The notes beneath the pieces were generated by a model that saw only the letters and a program-made list of their open reading frames with translations, was not told where the DNA came from and ran no database searches. The position numbers and the translations under genes are program-made. Shown here one piece after another: positions 53,082 through 56,120 of a stretch of 56,120 nt of DNA. The stretch spans positions 1 through 56,120 of the forward strand of contig JAFLSM010000011.1 of NCBI GenBank assembly GCA_022510955.1, written 5' to 3'. Each line of letters begins with the position of its first letter. Position 1 is the first letter of the stretch. Source of the DNA: Ruminococcus sp. Its GTDB lineage: Bacteria; Bacillota; Clostridia; Oscillospirales; Acutalibacteraceae.

Positions 53082-53100
53082 CTGTCCCTCCGAGGGACAC
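53082..53100. promoter_or_regulatory. 19-bp palindrome, site 6
   Basis: CTGTCCCTC-C-GAGGGACAC has a single mismatch at the first base. It lies 11 nt after the LRR stop and 58 nt before the start of the coiled-coil protein. Confidence 0.7.
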
Positions 53101-53157
53101 TTAATTTAATGTCGCTTGACATCATATCACAAAAGGTGTAGTATAGAGGTGGATTTA

Positions 53158-53751
53158 GTGGATTTTAGCAATATAGATTGGAGTTTTGTTATGGATACTG
53201 CTGTTGCTACAATTGTTGCTTCTTTAGTCGCTGTAGCTGGAACAATTATAGTTAATTGGATTGGTAACCGTAAGGGGTATAAAGATATTAGTGGTAAAAT
53301 AGGAAATCTTGATAATACCACTTTAAGCGGACAACACAGTAATATAACTGAGAATATTGTACAATCAATTACAGATAACACAAAAGAACTAAAAAATAAG
53401 ATAGGTAAACTTGATGATACAACACTCAGCGGTCAAAACAAGGACATAATCAAGAAAATAGAAAACATTTCTCTTTTTTTGGAAAAAGAAAAAGAGGAAA
53501 AATTACTCAAAAATGATTTACTTGGTTATGATGTGCAAAAAATAAATAGCAGTATTGAAAATCTTTCAGGATTTGCAGATATTATGAAGAATTTATCTTC
53601 TGAAAACTCAAAGTTAAAGGCTGAACTTTACAATATAAAAAGTGAAAACCAAAAGTTAACTCAAGAAAACAACGAGTTAAAAGAGCAGTTGTCGCAGTAT
53701 CAAATTTATAAATACACAAATGATTTTACTCAAGGAATGAGTTCTGAATAA
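53158..53751 (+). CDS. Membrane-anchored coiled-coil protein
   Basis: One N-terminal membrane helix (about 11-33) is followed by two related segments, IGNLDNTTLSGQHSNI and IGKLDDTTLSGQNKDI, about 38 residues apart. A leucine-zipper-like coiled coil ends the protein (about 145-180: LSSENSKLKAELYNIKSENQKLTQENNELKEQL). I chose the GTG at 53158 because GAGGTGG lies 5 nt upstream; an ATG 11 codons later (53191) is possible. A broken relative of the same protein lies at 55585-55759. No family is recognised. Confidence 0.72.
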   Translation: MDFSNIDWSFVMDTAVATIVASLVAVAGTIIVNWIGNRKGYKDISGKIGNLDNTTLSGQHSNITENIVQSITDNTKELKNKIGKLDDTTLSGQNKDIIKKIENISLFLEKEKEEKLLKNDLLGYDVQKINSSIENLSGFADIMKNLSSENSKLKAELYNIKSENQKLTQENNELKEQLSQYQIYKYTNDFTQGMSSE

Positions 53752-53812
53752 CGCCATATTAGCCTAACGGCTTAATTAATAATAAGTCAATAAAATTAAG
53801 GAGGCAACGACT

Positions 53813-54754
53813 ATGAAAAAGAAATTATTATCAATTATACTTACAGCCATTTTAGCAGCGTTTTCTACTGCAATGTTTACAGGTTGTGGTAATGAAAATA
53901 CAGCTACATCTGATGAAGCAGTCAGAACATCAGCAAGCGTTGATGAAATTACTTATGACAATACATCTGAAACTGTTCCTACACTCAGCGACACGGAGCA
54001 AGCTATAGTTGATGAGGGTTTAAAGGTTGACGATAAAGGCAACATTACCGACAGCAAGGGCAATAAAGTTGAAGTCAAAGATGACGGAACGGTTGAGGTT
54101 AAGACCAAGAGTGGCGAAACTGTCAAAGTTAAAGCTGATGATGTAAAAACTGCAAATGTTAATAATCAAAAGATTGAAAATACAGTTAACAGTAGTAGCA
54201 ATAGCAGCTCAGCAGCAAAGAGTAACAGTAATAGCAGTTCATCAGCAACAAAGAGTAACAGCTCAAGCTCGAAGTCTAACAGCAGTCAAAATACTAATAA
54301 TTCTGCAAGTAGTAGCAGTGTTCAGAACGATAAGAAGCCTACTAACAACTCTTCGAGCACCAGTAAACCAAATAATAACAGTCAAAGTTCAACAACTGAC
54401 CCTCACGCAGGTAAGACTTGGCACGAAGCTGAGTATGAGTATATCAACCACCCGGCAGAAACAAAAAAAGTATGGGTAGTTGACGAAGAATCATATACCT
54501 ATGAAGAGGATATTTATGAAGAACACACAATTTGTAAAGGTTGTGGGGCTTTTCTTGACGAAATGCTAAAAGATGAAAGATTATCCCATTCTGAGGCTCA
54601 CTTATTAGCGGGTGAAAATAGTGGATGGTATAGGACTACTATAAAAGTCGGCACAAAGACCATAACTGTTCCAGAAGAAGGTCACTGGGAAACGAAAATT
54701 GTCAAAGATGCATGGACTGAAAAGGTACTTGTTCGTGAAGCAGGATGGTATTAA
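53813..54754 (+). CDS. Lipoprotein with Ser/Asn-rich linker and C-terminal CxxC/H domain
   Basis: The signal peptide ends in FTGC (Cys25). Residues 55-125 form a charged DDKGNITDSKGNKVEVKDDG region, then a Ser/Asn-rich linker (about 126-195). The C-terminal ~115 residues contain CKGCG and later histidines (LSHSEAHLLAG), a possible metal site, plus two Trp-rich repeats (EEGHWETKIVKDAWTEKVLVREAGWY). The tail resembles surface proteins of other Firmicutes elements, but I cannot name the family. GGAGG precedes the ATG. The length is 313 aa. Confidence 0.78.
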   Translation: MKKKLLSIILTAILAAFSTAMFTGCGNENTATSDEAVRTSASVDEITYDNTSETVPTLSDTEQAIVDEGLKVDDKGNITDSKGNKVEVKDDGTVEVKTKSGETVKVKADDVKTANVNNQKIENTVNSSSNSSSAAKSNSNSSSSATKSNSSSSKSNSSQNTNNSASSSSVQNDKKPTNNSSSTSKPNNNSQSSTTDPHAGKTWHEAEYEYINHPAETKKVWVVDEESYTYEEDIYEEHTICKGCGAFLDEMLKDERLSHSEAHLLAGENSGWYRTTIKVGTKTITVPEEGHWETKIVKDAWTEKVLVREAGWY

Positions 54755-54775
54755 ATTGCATATAAACAACAAAAA

Positions 54776-54804
54776 GGCAGAGCGTAAAAACTCTGTCTTT
54801 TTTC
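54776..54804 (+). terminator. Terminator of the 53813 lipoprotein gene
   Basis: GGCAGAG pairs with CTCTGTC (one G-T pair) and TTTTTTC follows. Confidence 0.8.
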
Positions 54805-54843
54805 TTATGTGGGGTGATATAAAATTTAAGTGTTTGTTGGTTA

Positions 54844-55014
54844 TTAGTTGAGTTGATTTAATTTCATAAGTCGTTCATCAAGCAGATTAATTCTTTATGA
54901 TATGTAATCAGCAAGTTCATCTCGGTTATCAAATTCAAAAATAGTCACGAAAAATTTTTCGTAAATCGCAAGCAATATTTCTGTTTCAATCTTGCTTAAG
55001 TTTTCTATATTCAT
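54844..55014 (-). pseudogene. Small minus-strand gene with an in-frame stop
   Basis: From the ATG at 55014 the frame gives 39 codons (MNIENLSKIETEILLAIYEK...ELADYIS), then TAA. The same frame goes on for 16 sensible codons (RINLLDERLMKLNQLN) to a second TAA at 54844. One base change (CAA to TAA) would explain the first stop. The full ~55-residue product would be helical and leucine-rich. AGGGG lies about 12 nt upstream. No family is recognised; the gene could also be a genuine 39-aa ORF. Confidence 0.4.
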
Positions 55015-55156
55015 CTTTTGCTATTTCCCCTTTATCACCCACTAAAACTATTATATGTTAAATTAAAGCACATTGCATTAAAATAGCATATTATTCAATA
55101 ATTATGGCGTAAAGGGTAATGAAAAACGATCTTGTATAGAAAAGGAGGTGTTTTCT
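55015..55156. other. Divergent AT-rich gap
   Basis: This short gap lies between the small minus-strand ORF and the plus-strand RHH-like gene. No palindrome of the 19-bp type is present. The plus-strand promoter should be here, but no convincing -35/-10 pair was found. Confidence 0.35.
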
Positions 55157-55456
55157 TTGAAAGAAGGTTATAAGAAAATATCTTTTGATATATCTGAAGA
55201 AAATTATGATTATATAATCAAGATGAAGAAAAATGCCAATATAAAAGTAGGTGCATTTTTGAATGTTATGTTGGATAGATTTAGAACAAACGAAACAGAT
55301 ATTGGTGCAATTACATATGCTATAAAAGAACAATTACTCGATAAAAAAATTAAAATATTAGAAAAAAATATACGAGAGCAATCATTGATTTTACAAGAAT
55401 TAAAAGATTTTAAAACAAATTATAAACTGGAGCGAAAAAATAAGATTATGGAGTGA
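55157..55456 (+). CDS. Small RHH-like protein with C-terminal coiled coil
   Basis: This 99-aa protein starts at TTG 55157, with AGGAGG 8 nt upstream; the GTG nine bases earlier touches that site. The N-terminal YKKISFDISEENYDYIIKMKKNANIKVGAFLNVMLDRF pattern (short beta strand plus two helices) suggests a ribbon-helix-helix DNA-binding fold. The rest is a coiled coil (about 60-92). Proteins of this shape serve as MobC-like or partition accessory factors on mobile elements; the role here is a guess. Confidence 0.65.
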   Translation: MKEGYKKISFDISEENYDYIIKMKKNANIKVGAFLNVMLDRFRTNETDIGAITYAIKEQLLDKKIKILEKNIREQSLILQELKDFKTNYKLERKNKIME

Positions 55457-55584
55457 CTATCATTACTTTCCGTCACTGCCGTTAACGAAAGTTTCGGCTT
55501 ACCACAAACAGAAAGATGATGAGTAATTAATTTCAAATGCTAAGTAAAAAGGGAGGAACGTTAATCGCTGTGATGACATTAATC
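55457..55584. other. Gap before the coiled-coil gene remnant
   Basis: No gene is supported here. GGGAGG at about 55550 looks like an orphan ribosome binding site in front of the damaged gene that follows. Confidence 0.35.
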
Positions 55585-55759
55585 AAAAATTGGTAATGTA
55601 AACGATACTACTTTAAGCGAACAGCACAATGATTTTATTGATAGAATTGAAAAAATAACTAAATTGTTAGATAAGGAACAAAACTTACTATTATCCGAAA
55701 ACCTAAAATTAAAGCAGGAAAATGAGGAACTAAAAAAACAGTTGAAAGGGAGAAACTAA
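55585..55759 (+). pseudogene. Truncated paralogue of the 53158 coiled-coil protein
   Basis: The frame IGNVNDTTLSEQHNDFIDRIEKITKLLDKEQNLLLSENLKLKQENEELKKQLKGRN ends in TAA at 55757-55759. It closely follows IGNLDNTTLSGQ...ENQKLTQENNELKEQL of the gene at 53158. Upstream the frame is closed by a TAA next to the first codon shown, and no start codon remains, so the N-terminal membrane part has been lost or is out of frame. Confidence 0.65.
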
Positions 55760-55762
55760 ATT

Positions 55763-56120
55763 ATGTTTTATTTCTATTTTTTGGGAACACTTGTGTTAAC
55801 ATTAATGTTTTGTATATGTATACTTAAGCATATTACATGCAATATGATTAAAAGAGATAGGATTGTACTCATAATAAAGCAGATTATTTCCATTAACTTA
55901 TATGGAGTAATTTTATATGATGCAGATATATTTTTGCAAGGATTAATACCAACCGAAGCGGTAAACTTTATAGGTTGTATTGTAATATATCTATCACTCT
56001 CTTTTTATTGGGGATATTTAGCAACACACATAACAAGTCATTTGACTGATTTTATTTATAAAAAGTTTATTTTTCCTTTTTTTAATAAATGTAAAAAAGC
56101 AGACGAAATACTTCCATCTG
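55763..56120 (+). CDS. Membrane protein, truncated by the window edge
   Basis: An open frame runs from the ATG at 55763 (MFYFYFLGTLVLTLMFCICI...) to the end of the window, at least 119 codons. It has about three membrane helices (about 2-20, 35-58, 70-95) and a basic C-terminal region. GGGAG lies 10 nt upstream. It begins 3 nt after the stop codon of the coiled-coil remnant. No family is recognised. Confidence 0.65.
   Translation, partial: MFYFYFLGTLVLTLMFCICILKHITCNMIKRDRIVLIIKQIISINLYGVILYDADIFLQGLIPTEAVNFIGCIVIYLSLSFYWGYLATHITSHLTDFIYKKFIFPFFNKCKKADEILPS

Larger units (their letters stand above)
43502..56120. mobile_element. Integrative (probably conjugative or mobilisable) element, left part
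   Basis: The left boundary is the split tRNA-Lys. The content is integrase, ArdC-like protein, ParA/ParB, XRE regulator, surface and lipoprotein genes, and many small unknown genes, mostly plus-strand. Short operator-like palindromes punctuate it. The AT content of the right half is higher than in the chromosome. Relaxase, coupling protein and VirB4 are not visible; they may lie beyond 56120, so conjugative status is unknown. Confidence 0.85.

Noticed and set aside
44546..53100. CRISPR array made of the 19-bp repeats
   Set aside because: The repeats are palindromic, spaced by 0.8 to 3 kb and separated by genes, with no regular spacers and no cas genes.
55091..55333. Minus-strand 80-codon ORF rich in Phe/Tyr/Ile
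   Set aside because: It is antisense to the RHH-like gene at 55157, has no ribosome binding site, and its composition is what reverse-complemented Lys/Asn-rich coding sequence gives.
43502..56120. Relaxase, VirB4/VirD4 or replication initiator genes
   Set aside because: None of the proteins in the visible part shows relaxase, TraG or VirB motifs, so I did not call the element conjugative.

Overview
The window is chromosomal DNA from a low-GC Gram-positive anaerobe, most likely a gut Clostridia of the Ruminococcus/Oscillospiraceae type. The evidence is the gene order (tepA with ftsK/spoIIIE; rplU-prp-rpmA-obg; yceD-rpmF), AGGAGG-type ribosome binding sites, Prp processing of L27, Mini-RNase III and RNase M5, and a dockerin-bearing secreted protein. 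No ribosomal RNA or CRISPR array is present.

From 1 to about 43,500 is ordinary core chromosome, mostly on the minus strand. It holds mscL, tyrS, a ComEC-type metallo-hydrolase, a YgiQ radical-SAM protein, ftsK/spoIIIE, uppP, tepA, a CNNM/CorC-type protein, mrnC, obg, the L27/Prp/L21 operon, folD, lgt, two M16 peptidase homologues and a BIG2-like lipoprotein. A tRNA-Leu(GAG) follows, with the wreck of an integrase beside it and an SLC13-type permease just beyond. Next come a sugar ABC transporter with a divergent YesL-like protein, then rnmV-holA-comEC-PRTase-HIT, plsY-der, rpmF-yceD, ridA-ilvA, a LysR regulator, a fabF/acyl-ligase/thioesterase set, and a thioredoxin paired with a small ferredoxin:thioredoxin reductase-like protein.

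At 43,502 the 3' half of a tRNA-Lys(TTT) gene abuts a tyrosine integrase. This is the left end of an integrative element that runs past the right edge of the window. It carries an ArdC-like antirestriction protein, ParA/ParB, lipoproteins, a dockerin plus leucine-rich-repeat protein, a DUF3789-like micropeptide, a sortase, an XRE regulator, a cytosolic leucine-rich-repeat protein, coiled-coil membrane proteins and an RHH-like small protein. Relaxase and type IV secretion genes are not in the visible part.

Three undescribed-looking patterns stand out. (1) Two copies of a structured leader with a pseudoknot end at the ribosome binding regions of ilvA and the HIT gene. (2) A 19-bp palindrome, GTGTCCCTC-S-GAGGGACAC, occurs six times in the integrative element, in front of successive transcription units and around parAB; this resembles KorB operators or parS. 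(3) An ~85-bp three-hairpin repeat occurs three times in the chromosome, each time directly after the T-run of an intrinsic terminator. The first and third show compensatory or covarying differences between copies.
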